Source of the DNA: Lutibacter litoralis
Lineage (GTDB): Bacteria; Bacteroidota; Bacteroidia; Flavobacteriales; Flavobacteriaceae
Direction of reading: 5' to 3'
Assembly (NCBI RefSeq): GCF_014646675.1
Contig: NZ_BMNS01000002.1
Coordinates: 1-64,000, forward strand
Length of the DNA stretch: 64,000 nucleotides
Shown: positions 35,300 through 43,861 of the stretch, piece by piece
Layout: every line of letters starts with the position of its first letter
Position numbering within the stretch: position 1 is the first letter of the stretch
Position numbers and translations under genes: made by a program
Notes under the pieces: generated by a model
Database searches by the model: none
Told to the model about the DNA's origin: nothing
What the model saw: the letters and a program-made list of their open reading frames with translations, nothing else

Positions 35300-35337
35300 A
35301 ATTTATATTTTTATAATTAGTTAATTTTTTTTAGTTT

Positions 35338-35676
35338 TTAGTTTATAGCCTTTATACCTTTTTCTTTGGTTCTTATTCTATAAGCCTCATCTATTGTTGA
35401 AATAAACAATTTACCATCTCCAACAAAACCTGTTCCTGCAGATTTTAAAATTGCATCAATAGTAATTTCCAAAAAAGGATCAGAAACAACAATTGATAAA
35501 AATCTTCGCTGAATATCTGATGTGCTATAACTAACACCCCTATAAACATGACCTTGTTTTTCATTTCCAACTCCAGTTACGTCCCAGTAACTAAAAAAAT
35601 TGACCTCAATTTGATGCAAAGCTTCTTTTACTTCATCAAATTTTGATTTTCTAATAATAACTTCAATTTTCTTCAT
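35338..35676 (-). CDS. glnK: PII nitrogen regulatory protein, copy 2
   Basis: 112 residues, very similar to copy 1 (YRGVSYST, GFVGDGKLFISTIDEAYRIRTKEKG). T-loop Tyr50 is kept; the positions equal to GlnB Gln39 and Lys58 are Glu and Arg, as in copy 1. It begins the glnK-amt-porin operon. Two PII proteins next to two Amt channels suggests each pair is matched, perhaps for different ammonium levels; that is inference. Confidence 0.94.
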   Translation of the reverse strand: MKKIEVIIRKSKFDEVKEALHQIEVNFFSYWDVTGVGNEKQGHVYRGVSYSTSDIQRRFLSIVVSDPFLEITIDAILKSAGTGFVGDGKLFISTIDEAYRIRTKEKGIKAIN

Positions 35677-35707
35677 AATAAAGTGATTTTCATAATTGAT
35701 TCTGTGA

Positions 35708-35715
35708 CAAAAATA
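35708..35715 (-). promoter_or_regulatory. -7 box of the glnK-amt-porin operon
   Basis: TATTTTTG on the minus strand, 31 bases before the glnK start, at the same place as in copy 1 (also preceded by a related GTGAC/GTCAC motif on the plus strand). Confidence 0.6.
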
Positions 35716-35727
35716 TATTTATAAATT

Positions 35728-35804
35728 AACACCCCCTAATTTTTTAGGGGGTGTTGGTTAATTTTTACATATATTTAATTTTACACCCTGTTTTTTTACA
35801 GGGT
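35728..35804 (-). promoter_or_regulatory. Operator-like region of glnK-amt-porin
   Basis: AACACCCCCTAA (35728-35739) and TTAGGGGGTGTT (35744-35755) form a perfect 12-bp inverted repeat. ACCCTGT (35785-35791) lies 46.5 bp away, centre to centre, exactly as before copy 1; here it is followed by ACAGGGT (35798-35804), making a second perfect inverted repeat. Confidence 0.6.
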
Positions 35805-35851
35805 AAACAAATATTAATGTGCTATTTTATCATATTAGGACGTAAGAAAAC

Positions 35852-35872
35852 ACCTCTATTCAATATAGAGGT
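35852..35872 (-). terminator. Candidate terminator of crcB
   Basis: ACCTCTAT / ATAGAGGT pair around a five-base loop; on the minus strand TGTTTTCTT follows. It stands 25 bases after the crcB stop. Confidence 0.5.
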
Positions 35873-35897
35873 TAAATAAGCACATAAAAAAGGTAAA

Positions 35898-36269
35898 TTA
35901 AAATACTTTTGAAAAGTAGAGTCCTATAAAAACTGCCAGTAAACCTAAAACAATAGATCCTAAGGCATATATTAGAAAAGAAAAGTAATCGCCATCTCTA
36001 AGTAAAAGGTGGTTTTCATAAGCAAAAGTAGAAAATGTGGTAAACCCACCACAAAAACCAGTAGCTAATAAAAAAACATAGGTATTGGAAGTATTTGCAA
36101 CCTTTGCTGCATAACCTAAAACAATACCTATAATTAAACTTCCTAAAATATTTACTAGTAAAGTACCATAAGGTAGGGCATTTTCAGTATTATTCAGCCA
36201 CTTACCAATTACATATCTTAGTACACTTCCAAGTCCCCCTCCAAAAAAGATTAATAATAGTGGTTTCAT
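35898..36269 (-). CDS. crcB: Fluoride exporter CrcB/Fluc
   Basis: 123 residues with four transmembrane helices. Family motifs: GGGLGSVLRYVIGKW at the start, PYGTLLVNILGSLIIG with the pore Asn, and GFCGGFTTFSTFAYEN with the Na+ and Phe-box residues. It forms a dual-topology dimer that lets F- out of the cytosol. No fluoride riboswitch motif was found upstream (36270-36380). Single gene. Confidence 0.94.
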   Translation of the reverse strand: MKPLLLIFFGGGLGSVLRYVIGKWLNNTENALPYGTLLVNILGSLIIGIVLGYAAKVANTSNTYVFLLATGFCGGFTTFSTFAYENHLLLRDGDYFSFLIYALGSIVLGLLAVFIGLYFSKVF

Positions 36270-36382
36270 ATATCTTTATCATTCTTTTGTATAGGACATG
36301 CTTCGACTTCGTTAAGTACAGGCAAGTTTTTGTTCACTATTAGTTAATTTATTTAGTTTTAAACTTTTTAGACACCGTTTTA

Positions 36383-37348
36383 TTAATTGAATGTAATTTC
36401 ATCCGCATCAGTCCAACTCCATTTACCCATTACAGTACCTTTATTTAATGTTATAATTCCTGGATTAGACCTAATAATAGTCTTCAACATGGTTTCATCA
36501 CCAAAAAGCATCTCAAAATTAAGATCGTATTCATCTTTAATTTCCATAAAATCTTCATTCATTGAAGCTGATAATGCATATACTTTATAACCGCTTTTTA
36601 AAGCTTCATCTGTAGTTTTTTTTATTACAGTAAAACCTTCCTTGTCGCTAACATTAAGGTTGTAGCTAACTACTAGCATTATTCTATCAGCTTCTAAAAC
36701 AGCATTTGTTAATTCTTCTCCATCTTCAGCTTCTAAAAAGAAATCGTGAATTGCAGGTTCTTTATTCCCTACATATTCCATTTCGGCAGGAATATTTTTA
36801 CCAATTGCATAAGGTCTAAAATCAATTATAGGTAAATGAATTAATACATAATATACAATATAAAGAAATATAAAAAATGAAAGAAAGGTTGTCCATTTTG
36901 CAAATGCAAGATTAAACAATGGCATTATATGTTTATAACCTTTTACTAAAATTAGAATAAACACAATTAACACAATATTCTTATAGAATGTTCCCCAGGT
37001 CGATAATTTTACCGCATCTCCAAAACAACCACAATCTGTAACCTTATTGTAATACGCTGAGTACCAGGTTAAAAATAGAAAAATACTAATTATTGCTAAT
37101 AAGCTCCATACTGTCAGTTTTGGCAAGTAGCCCACCAAAAGCATTACACCTAAAACTATTTCAGCCAAAATTAATATTATAGAAAATGGCAATGCATATG
37201 GAATTAAAAATTCTAGATTTAATACATCTGCTCCAAAATACTCTTGAAATTTATAAGCCGAACCTAAAGGATCTACTAATTTTACAAAACCTGAAAAAAT
37301 GAATGTTATAGAAACAATTAATCGAGATAGGTGTACAAGTAATTTCAT
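36383..37348 (-). CDS. BT_3928 family DoxX-like membrane protein
   Basis: 321 residues. N-terminal DoxX/MauE-like membrane domain with four helices (LVHLSRLIVSITFIFSGFVKLVDPLGSAYKFQEYF; ILAEIVLGVMLLVGY) and a conserved DCGCFGDAVKL motif, which may be redox-active. A further helix (~140-160) is followed by a periplasmic domain of about 150 residues (FFLEAEDGEELTNAVLEADRIMLVV) that looks thioredoxin-like but lacks CxxC. I chose ATG at 37348; the frame reaches TTG at 37372. It stands next to DUF1599 on the same strand, a pairing common in Bacteroidota near folP. Possible role in envelope redox; not proven. Confidence 0.85.
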   Translation of the reverse strand: MKLLVHLSRLIVSITFIFSGFVKLVDPLGSAYKFQEYFGADVLNLEFLIPYALPFSIILILAEIVLGVMLLVGYLPKLTVWSLLAIISIFLFLTWYSAYYNKVTDCGCFGDAVKLSTWGTFYKNIVLIVFILILVKGYKHIMPLFNLAFAKWTTFLSFFIFLYIVYYVLIHLPIIDFRPYAIGKNIPAEMEYVGNKEPAIHDFFLEAEDGEELTNAVLEADRIMLVVSYNLNVSDKEGFTVIKKTTDEALKSGYKVYALSASMNEDFMEIKDEYDLNFEMLFGDETMLKTIIRSNPGIITLNKGTVMGKWSWTDADEITFN

Positions 37349-37448
37349 GTGTTTATTTTTATTGTTTTTCAATGGTCACATGCTGTTCGCTTTTAATCAT
37401 CCCCTTGAGTGATAAACATTTTAGCATGCTCGTTTCATTTATAAAAAT

Positions 37449-37991
37449 TTATTGTTGTTCATTTATATGTATTAAAGCAAAAACAGCATAATTAATCATA
37501 TCTTGATAATTTGCATCGATTCCTTCAGAAACAATAGTTTTTCCTTTATTATCTTCAATTTGTTTAACGCGCAATAATTTTTGTAGAATTAAATCTGTTA
37601 AAGAGCTTATACGCATATCTCTCCAAGCTTCTCCATAATCATGGTTTTTATCTTCCATCAATTGCTTTGTAATTGCAATATGCTTATCGTATAATTCTAC
37701 GGCTTGTTCATTAGAAATATCAGGTTGTTCAACAACTCCTTTTTCCAATTGAATTAAAGCCATTACCGAATAATTAATAATTCCAATAAACTCCGAAACT
37801 TCACCTTCGTCCACTTTTCGAACACTATTTTGTTGCAATTGACGTATGCGTTGGGCTTTAATAAAAATTTGATCTGTTAAAGATGGTAGCCTCAAAATAC
37901 GCCAAGCAGCACCATAATCTTGTAACTTATTTATATAGAGTGAACGGCATTTTTTAATAACGTCGTTATATTGTTTTGAAGTTTGTTGCAT
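37449..37991 (-). CDS. DUF1599 protein with two internal repeats
   Basis: 180 residues composed of two similar halves. Half one: RSLYINKLQDYGAAWRILR ... LTDQIFIKAQRIRQLQ ... FIGIINYSVMALIQLE. Half two: KNHDYGEAWRDMR ... LTDLILQKLLRVKQIE ... YQDMINYAVFALIHI. DUF1599 is the nucleotide-modification-associated domain 1 family; a nucleotide-related role is possible but not shown. It has no signal peptide. Divergent from the LOG-folP-cdaA genes. Confidence 0.87.
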   Translation of the reverse strand: MQQTSKQYNDVIKKCRSLYINKLQDYGAAWRILRLPSLTDQIFIKAQRIRQLQQNSVRKVDEGEVSEFIGIINYSVMALIQLEKGVVEQPDISNEQAVELYDKHIAITKQLMEDKNHDYGEAWRDMRISSLTDLILQKLLRVKQIEDNKGKTIVSEGIDANYQDMINYAVFALIHINEQQ

Positions 37992-38021
37992 GTAACTTTA
38001 ATTATTTGCGTAAATTTCGAA

Positions 38022-38029
38022 CAAATTTA
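38022..38029 (-). promoter_or_regulatory. Candidate -7 box of DUF1599
   Basis: TAAATTTG on the minus strand, 30 bases before the start codon. Confidence 0.5.
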
Positions 38030-38056
38030 ATGAATTAAAAAATCAATTATAAAATA

Positions 38057-38641
38057 ATGAAGAAAGTTGCCGTTTTTTGTGGCTCTAGCCTTGGTTTTAA
38101 TGAAGTTTATAAAAATGATGCCATAAAGCTTGGTCTGTATTTTGCTGATAATAATATTGGATTGGTTTATGGTGGGGGAAAAATTGGAATGATGGGTGTT
38201 ATAGCTGATACAATTATTGCAAAAAAAGGCGAAGTTATTGGTGTAATTCCAGGATTATTGCGCCACGAAGAAGTGGCTCATACAAATATTACCGAGATGA
38301 TTGTTACCAAAACAATGAGTAAACGGAAAGTTAAAATTAGCCGATTGGCTGATGGTTATATTGCCATGCCTGGTGGATTTGGTACTTTAGATGAAATTTT
38401 TGAAGCACTTACATTAAGTCAGCTAGGTATTGAGCAAAAACCTGTGGGAATTTTAAACACCAATGGTTTTTTTAATCATTTAATCAAACAATTAGATGTT
38501 ATGGTAACGGAAGGGTATTTAAAACAATCTAACAAAGAAATGCTAATTATTAGTGATTCTACAGAAGACTTATTGGCGAAAATGTTTAGCTATAAAGCTC
38601 CAATGCAAACAGAAGTTATAAATAAAGTGGTAAAACAATGA
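38057..38641 (+). CDS. LOG family nucleoside-monophosphate phosphoribohydrolase
   Basis: 194 residues, Rossmann-like. It has the family motif PGGFGTLDEIFE (~114-125) and VYGGGKIGMMG. LOG proteins release the base from cytokinin riboside 5'-monophosphates and, in bacteria, probably act on AMP-like nucleotides. The start codon follows an A-rich stretch. It overlaps folP by four bases (ATGA), so it is the first gene of a coupled set. Confidence 0.9.
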   Translation: MKKVAVFCGSSLGFNEVYKNDAIKLGLYFADNNIGLVYGGGKIGMMGVIADTIIAKKGEVIGVIPGLLRHEEVAHTNITEMIVTKTMSKRKVKISRLADGYIAMPGGFGTLDEIFEALTLSQLGIEQKPVGILNTNGFFNHLIKQLDVMVTEGYLKQSNKEMLIISDSTEDLLAKMFSYKAPMQTEVINKVVKQ

Positions 38642-39462
38642 AGTCAATTAATTGTAACGGCACTTTAATCGATTTAACTTCACCAAAAGTAATGGGAATT
38701 TTAAATATAACTCCTGATTCTTTTTTTGACGGTGGAAAATACAAAAATGACAAAGCAATTATTGCTCAAGTTGAGAAAATGCTTGTTGAGGGTGCTACTT
38801 TTATTGATATTGGTGCATATTCATCGCGTCCAGGAGCTAAACATATTTCTGAACAAGAAGAATTAGAACGCATTTTACCTGTTGTAAGAACATTAGTAAA
38901 AGAATTTCCAGAAATACTAATTTCAATTGACACTTTTAGAAGTAACATTGCAGAAAAATGTATAGAACATAGCGCCTGTATTATAAATGATATTTCGGCA
39001 GGAAGTATGGATCCCACAATGTTTAAAACCATTGCAAAACTTCAAGTACCTTATATTATGATGCATATGCAAGATACACCGCAAATTATGCAGGCAAACC
39101 CAACTTATAAAAATGTAGTCACCGATATTTTATATTATTTTTCTAAAAAAATACACGAATTACGCGCCTTGGGTGTAAACGATATTATTGCAGATGTTGG
39201 TTTTGGATTTGGTAAAACTATAGAACAAAATTATACATTATTAAAAAATTTAGACCTGTTTAAAAATCTTGAAACACCAATTTTAACCGGTGTATCTAGA
39301 AAATCTATGCTTTATATACCGCTAGAAATTACACCTAAAAAAGCATTAAACGCTACAACCGTTGTTAATACAATTGCATTATTAAAAGGAACTAATATTT
39401 TAAGGGTTCACGATGTAAAAGAAGCTGTCGAATCAATTAAAATTATAGACTTAATAAAATGA
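38638..39462 (+). CDS. folP: Dihydropteroate synthase
   Basis: 274 residues. Joins p-aminobenzoate to dihydropterin pyrophosphate in folate synthesis. The two DHPS signatures are present: MGILNITPDSFFDGGKY and GATFIDIGAYSSRPGA; also SIDTFRSNIAEKCI, INDISAGSMD, PYIMMHMQDTP, DVGFGFGKTIEQNY and GVSRKSML. Overlaps both neighbours by ATGA. Linkage to cdaA is common in Bacteroidota. Confidence 0.95.
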   Translation: MKSINCNGTLIDLTSPKVMGILNITPDSFFDGGKYKNDKAIIAQVEKMLVEGATFIDIGAYSSRPGAKHISEQEELERILPVVRTLVKEFPEILISIDTFRSNIAEKCIEHSACIINDISAGSMDPTMFKTIAKLQVPYIMMHMQDTPQIMQANPTYKNVVTDILYYFSKKIHELRALGVNDIIADVGFGFGKTIEQNYTLLKNLDLFKNLETPILTGVSRKSMLYIPLEITPKKALNATTVVNTIALLKGTNILRVHDVKEAVESIKIIDLIK

Positions 39463-40169
39463 AAAAACTCTTATTCATATTTATCTCAACAATACTACTA
39501 AGCTGTAACAAAAAAGAGCTCAAAGTTCCAGTGTTAGCGGTAAAAGGAATCCAAGAACTGCAAGATCATTCTCAAATATGGATGTTTTTTGAAATTAAAA
39601 ACAACGACACTATTGCTAATATAAATAGGAAGAACACTATAAGTTCAACACATTGGATTTATAACATCGATAGAAAATTACCCCTAAAAGCAATTATTCC
39701 ATCTATTACTAAATTTCAATACAAACACGCGAATGGCATCCATTCTAAAGAAGGACGATTCGATTATTTTAGCTATGCAGATACTATTTCAGACAAGTTA
39801 TCATTTATTAAGTTTGATGGTGTAGTTTTTAAACAAGACAGCGTTTTATCTAAAACGTACATTAAAAAAAATAGCGACAACTATTTTAATTACAACAATA
39901 TAAGCCTAACTTTTAATCCGAAAAACACATGGATTAATGATGCTAAAATGGAAGACGGAGAACTAACAACTACCTTACTGGAATTTATAGATTTCTCTTC
40001 AGAAGGTGCTAAAACAATGCTTCATTTAAACTTTAATCAAGATTTATTGTATCAAGATTATTTATATTATTTAACGCTTATAAAATCAATTTCAAACCCT
40101 GGTATTTTAATCAATACTATAGAATTTATTTTTGATCCAGCAAAAGTTCCAGATTGCGGTTGCGATTAG
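39459..40169 (+). CDS. Lipoprotein of unknown function between folP and cdaA
   Basis: 236 residues, not recognised. The signal peptide MKKLLFIFISTILLSC gives lipobox LLSC (Cys16). The mature part looks beta-rich (SQIWMFFEIKNND, STHWIYNIDRKLP, GRFDYFSYADTISDKLSFIKFDGVVF) and ends with DPAKVPDCGCD. The gene overlaps folP by ATGA, so translation is coupled. It may be an envelope protein of the same operon as the c-di-AMP cyclase. Confidence 0.7.
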   Translation: MKKLLFIFISTILLSCNKKELKVPVLAVKGIQELQDHSQIWMFFEIKNNDTIANINRKNTISSTHWIYNIDRKLPLKAIIPSITKFQYKHANGIHSKEGRFDYFSYADTISDKLSFIKFDGVVFKQDSVLSKTYIKKNSDNYFNYNNISLTFNPKNTWINDAKMEDGELTTTLLEFIDFSSEGAKTMLHLNFNQDLLYQDYLYYLTLIKSISNPGILINTIEFIFDPAKVPDCGCD

Positions 40170-40216
40170 TTATTTAGTATGCAATCTTTTTTATATTTTT
40201 ACCAAAAACAATTCCA

Positions 40217-40990
40217 ATGCTAGATTTTTTAGATTTTAACTTTCTTGATGCACTAGATATAGTATTGGTTGCGGTGCTACTGTATTACATCTACAAATTA
40301 TTAAAAGGAACAGTAGCTATAAATATATTTATTGGTATTGCACTAATTGTGTTAATCTGGAAAGTAACCCAAGCACTTCAAATGGAAATGCTTAGTGGCT
40401 TATTGGGTACTTTAATTAGTTTAGGAGCAATTGCAATTTTAATTGTATTTCAACCAGAGGTTCGGAAGTTTTTATTAATGTTAGGATCTACAAATTTTAC
40501 AAATAAACGGAGCTTTTTAAAACAACTAAAATTTCTTAACACTGAAATTCATACTACTATGAATGTAGAAGTTATTGTAGCCGCGTGCGAATCTATGGCT
40601 GCCGCAAGAACTGGAGCTTTAATTGTTTTAGAGCGTACTCATAATCTAGATTTTGTAAAAAATACTGGAGATACTATGTATGCAGAAATAAACCAGCCTA
40701 TTTTAGAAAGTATTTTTTATAAAAATAGTCCTTTGCACGATGGCGCTATGATTGTAAAAGATAATTTTATAATTGCAACACGTATTATTTTACCACTTTC
40801 CAAAAAACAATTGCCCTCTCGCTTTGGTTTAAGACACCGCGCTGCAATTGGTATTACAGAAAAAACAGATGCATTGTGCTTAGCTGTATCTGAAGAAACT
40901 GGAAAAATATCGTATATAAAAGATGGAGAATTTGTACTCTATAAAAATTACAATGAATTGGTTGAAAAGATTCGTTATGATTTGAATTAG
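40217..40990 (+). CDS. cdaA: Diadenylate cyclase CdaA
   Basis: 257 residues. Three N-terminal transmembrane helices (LDIVLVAVLLYYIYKLL; INIFIGIALIVLIWKV; GTLISLGAIAILIVF) precede a DisA_N cyclase domain with the DGA motif (HDGAMIV, ~174-180) and RHR (GLRHRAAIG). It makes c-di-AMP from two ATP at the membrane. Follows the lipoprotein gene by 47 bases in the folP cluster. Confidence 0.95.
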   Translation: MLDFLDFNFLDALDIVLVAVLLYYIYKLLKGTVAINIFIGIALIVLIWKVTQALQMEMLSGLLGTLISLGAIAILIVFQPEVRKFLLMLGSTNFTNKRSFLKQLKFLNTEIHTTMNVEVIVAACESMAAARTGALIVLERTHNLDFVKNTGDTMYAEINQPILESIFYKNSPLHDGAMIVKDNFIIATRIILPLSKKQLPSRFGLRHRAAIGITEKTDALCLAVSEETGKISYIKDGEFVLYKNYNELVEKIRYDLN

Positions 40991-41162
40991 TTTTGTTAGC
41001 TGGTAGCTAAAAATAAGTATTTTTAATTAATAAGTTGCTATAACTTTCTAACTTCAAAAAATGAGATTACCACGTCGTTTTATAAAACTCCTCGCAAAGA
41101 CGTTTTTTTATACTTTCTAATTTGAATTTTTCAACATCTTTAAGAATGGCTTCGACGCTAAT

Positions 41163-41180
41163 TCGACTCCGCTCAGTAAC
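41163..41180. repeat. Dispersed short repeat (also at 27469)
   Basis: TCGACTCCGCTCAGTAAC, one mismatch to the copy at 27469-27486. The surrounding 40991-41253 holds no gene; it also contains GAGATTACCACGTCGTT and CCTCGCAAAGACG, typical pieces of flavobacterial palindromic elements. Confidence 0.55.
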
Positions 41181-41253
41181 CGCGCTCAGCCGTTGTAAAA
41201 ATTTGAAACTTTGTCCCTACGCACCTTTTCAACTTTATAACCTTTTCAAGTTA

Positions 41254-43017
41254 TTAAGCAACTTCACTAGCAAATTGCATATCATACAAGTTTTTATAAT
41301 AGCCATCTTTTTCTAACAATTCTAGGTGAGAACCTTGCTCTACAATTTCACCTTTATCCATTACAATAATTCTATCAGCATTTTTTATCGTAGTTAATCT
41401 GTGTGCTATTATAATAGAAGTTTGATGTTTGGTAATTTTATCAGTTGCTTCTTGAATTAATTTTTCAGAATAAGAATCTATAGAAGACGTTGCTTCATCT
41501 AGAATTAACACACTCGGATCACTTACATAAGCACGTAAAAAAGCAATTAATTGACGTTGTCCAGAAGAAAGCATTGCACCGCGCTCTTTTACATTGTAAT
41601 TATAATCTCCTGGCAAACTCATAATAAATTCGTGAATCCCAATTTCTTTAGCAGCATTTTTAACATCATCTAAAGTAATCCCTTCTTTATTAAGCACAAT
41701 ATTATTAAAAATGGTGTCTGAAAATAAAAACACATCTTGCAGAACAACCGCAATTTGATTTCTTAGCGATTGTAATGTATATTGTTTAATATTATGATTG
41801 TCGATACAAATCTCTCCTTCATTAATTTCATAAAACCGGTTTACTAAATTAATTATAGTTGATTTTCCTGCTCCAGTTGCACCAACAATTGCCACGGTTT
41901 CCCCAGCCTTAACGTTAAAAGAAATCCCTTTTAAAACTTCTTCTCCTTTTATATAACTAAATCGAACATTTTTAAATGCAATATCACCTCTGAAATTAGT
42001 TGCTTCAACATTTCCTGTTTTATCAATCTGACTTTTAGTATCTAACACTTCAAAAACACGATCACCAGCAACCATTCCCATTTGAAGTGTATTAAATTTA
42101 TCTGCAATTTGTCTTAACGGTCTAAACAACATTTGAGACATCATTATAAAAGCAATAATTTCACCTGCATTTGTAATTCCTGAATCTACAATATCCAAAC
42201 CACCAAACCAAACCATTAAACCGACAGCAATGGATGTTAAAATTTCTGCAATTGGAAAAAATATTGAATAATACCATACGGTTCTAACATGTGCTTTTTT
42301 ATGCTTTTCATTAATTTTTACAAAATTCTCATATTCTAATTTTTCACGATTAAAAAGTTGCACAATATTCATACCTGTAACACGCTCTTGCACAAATCCG
42401 TTTAAATTTGCCACCTGAGTTCTTACTTCTTGAAAAGCAGACTTTATAGCTATTTGAAATAATTTAGTAGCGTAAATCATTATTGGCAGAATTATAAAAG
42501 CGATTAATGCTAATTTCCAATTCATAAATAACATAACAATTGCAACCACCAACATTTTTAATAAATCGCTTATGATCATAAACAACCCTTGTCCAAAAAA
42601 CTGTGCGATGGTTTCTGTATCTGAAACCAACCTGGTAACTAATTTTCCAACGGAGGATTTATCAAAATAAGCCATTTTAAATTGCAACATATGCTTTTGC
42701 AATTTCACTCTAATATCCATAATAATATGTTGTCCTAACCAATTTACCTTATAGATAAATAAAAATTGAAGTAATACTTCGGCAACCAAAAAAGCGACCA
42801 TTAGCAATGAGAAAAATAAAATACCCTCTTTATCTTTATTCTCAAAATAGGTGTTTACAATTTCTTGTAATAAAATAGGTTTCGCTACAGAAACCAACGA
42901 AAGTAATATTGCCGCTAAAGTACTTATAATAAACTCCCAACGGTATATTTTTGCAAAAGACATTAACCTGCCAAAGATGTTTAAATCAAAAGCTTTGCCT
43001 GTAACTTTTTCACTCAT
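41254..43017 (-). CDS. ABC exporter, MsbA/MdlB-type fused permease-ATPase
   Basis: 587 residues. An N-terminal type IV exporter domain with six helices is followed by an ATPase domain (~345-580): Walker A GATGAGKST, Q-loop VLQDVFLFSDTI, signature LSSGQRQLIAF, Walker B SVLILDEATSSID and H-loop IIAHRLTTI. It resembles lipid/multidrug exporters of the MdlB group; it acts as a dimer. The substrate is unknown. Its ATG overlaps the truA stop by eight bases. Confidence 0.93.
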   Translation of the reverse strand: MSEKVTGKAFDLNIFGRLMSFAKIYRWEFIISTLAAILLSLVSVAKPILLQEIVNTYFENKDKEGILFFSLLMVAFLVAEVLLQFLFIYKVNWLGQHIIMDIRVKLQKHMLQFKMAYFDKSSVGKLVTRLVSDTETIAQFFGQGLFMIISDLLKMLVVAIVMLFMNWKLALIAFIILPIMIYATKLFQIAIKSAFQEVRTQVANLNGFVQERVTGMNIVQLFNREKLEYENFVKINEKHKKAHVRTVWYYSIFFPIAEILTSIAVGLMVWFGGLDIVDSGITNAGEIIAFIMMSQMLFRPLRQIADKFNTLQMGMVAGDRVFEVLDTKSQIDKTGNVEATNFRGDIAFKNVRFSYIKGEEVLKGISFNVKAGETVAIVGATGAGKSTIINLVNRFYEINEGEICIDNHNIKQYTLQSLRNQIAVVLQDVFLFSDTIFNNIVLNKEGITLDDVKNAAKEIGIHEFIMSLPGDYNYNVKERGAMLSSGQRQLIAFLRAYVSDPSVLILDEATSSIDSYSEKLIQEATDKITKHQTSIIIAHRLTTIKNADRIIVMDKGEIVEQGSHLELLEKDGYYKNLYDMQFASEVA

Positions 43018-43762
43018 TTATAAATATATTTTTTGGATAGTTTACTTCAGTTAAAAATAATCCTTGCGCTGGCGCAGAAGGACCTGCATTTTTTCTATCC
43101 TTACTTTCAATAATTTTTTTAAATTCTTCTAATGTTGTTTTTCCTGTCCCAACTTCAATTAAAGTACCAACAATGGCTCGCACCATATTTCTTAAAAATC
43201 GATCTGCTGTTATATGAAAAATTAACGATTTATTTTCTTGCACCCAAACAGCCTTTGAAACATCACAATTATACGTTTTTACATCGCTATTCGATCTAGA
43301 AAAACATTTAAAGTTGGTGTAAGTTAGCAAAATTTTAGCTGCTTCATTCATTAAATCTACATTTAACTTTTTATTAATAACTTGCCAAGTTACATCCGTT
43401 AAAAAAGGATTTTTACCAAAATAGATACGGTACTGATAACTTCTACTTACAGCATTAAACCGTGCATGTGCTTCATCAGTAACTTTTAAAATATTTAGAA
43501 TAGCAATATCTTTTGGCAATAATGAATTTAGTTTATAAATAACTTCATCAATATCAATATCTTTCTCTACATCTAAATGCGCATATAACTGCTCTGCATG
43601 CACACCTGCATCAGTTCTTCCTGCTCCAAAGACATCTATCTTTTTCTTAAAAATTAACGAAAATGCATTATTTATTAATTCTTGAACTGTAACTGCATTG
43701 GGCTGAAATTGCCAGCCATGATAATTTGTACCTTTATATGTTATTTCTATAAAATATCTCAA
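43010..43762 (-). CDS. truA: tRNA pseudouridine(38-40) synthase TruA
   Basis: 250 residues. Isomerises uridines 38-40 in the anticodon arm. The catalytic motif FGAGRTDAGVHAEQLYAH contains the essential Asp; GWQFQPNAVTVQELIN and FLRNMVRAIVGTLIEVGTG are also family motifs. No ATG is available: the frame offers TTG at 43792, GTG at 43789 or TTG at 43762. I chose 43762 because LRYFIEITYKGTNYHGW is where family members begin; the longer form adds ten residues. It is cotranscribed with the ABC exporter. Confidence 0.9.
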   Translation of the reverse strand: MRYFIEITYKGTNYHGWQFQPNAVTVQELINNAFSLIFKKKIDVFGAGRTDAGVHAEQLYAHLDVEKDIDIDEVIYKLNSLLPKDIAILNILKVTDEAHARFNAVSRSYQYRIYFGKNPFLTDVTWQVINKKLNVDLMNEAAKILLTYTNFKCFSRSNSDVKTYNCDVSKAVWVQENKSLIFHITADRFLRNMVRAIVGTLIEVGTGKTTLEEFKKIIESKDRKNAGPSAPAQGLFLTEVNYPKNIFINE

Positions 43763-43820
43763 TTGAAATGCTAATTTTGTTGCTGCCACCAATTAAGCTT
43801 TTAAATTTTAATTGGAGGTG

Positions 43821-43828
43821 CAAATATA
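43821..43828 (-). promoter_or_regulatory. -7 box of truA
   Basis: TATATTTG on the minus strand; the start would lie about 43817, giving a 25-55-base leader depending on start codon. Confidence 0.55.
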
Positions 43829-43861
43829 AGGGATATTTACCAGTTTAAGTTTTTACAGTTC

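Noticed and set aside
36270-36382. Fluoride riboswitch before crcB
   Set aside because: The conserved aptamer motif is not visible; the gap only contains a fragment of a dispersed repeat (CTTCGACTTCGTTAAGTAC).
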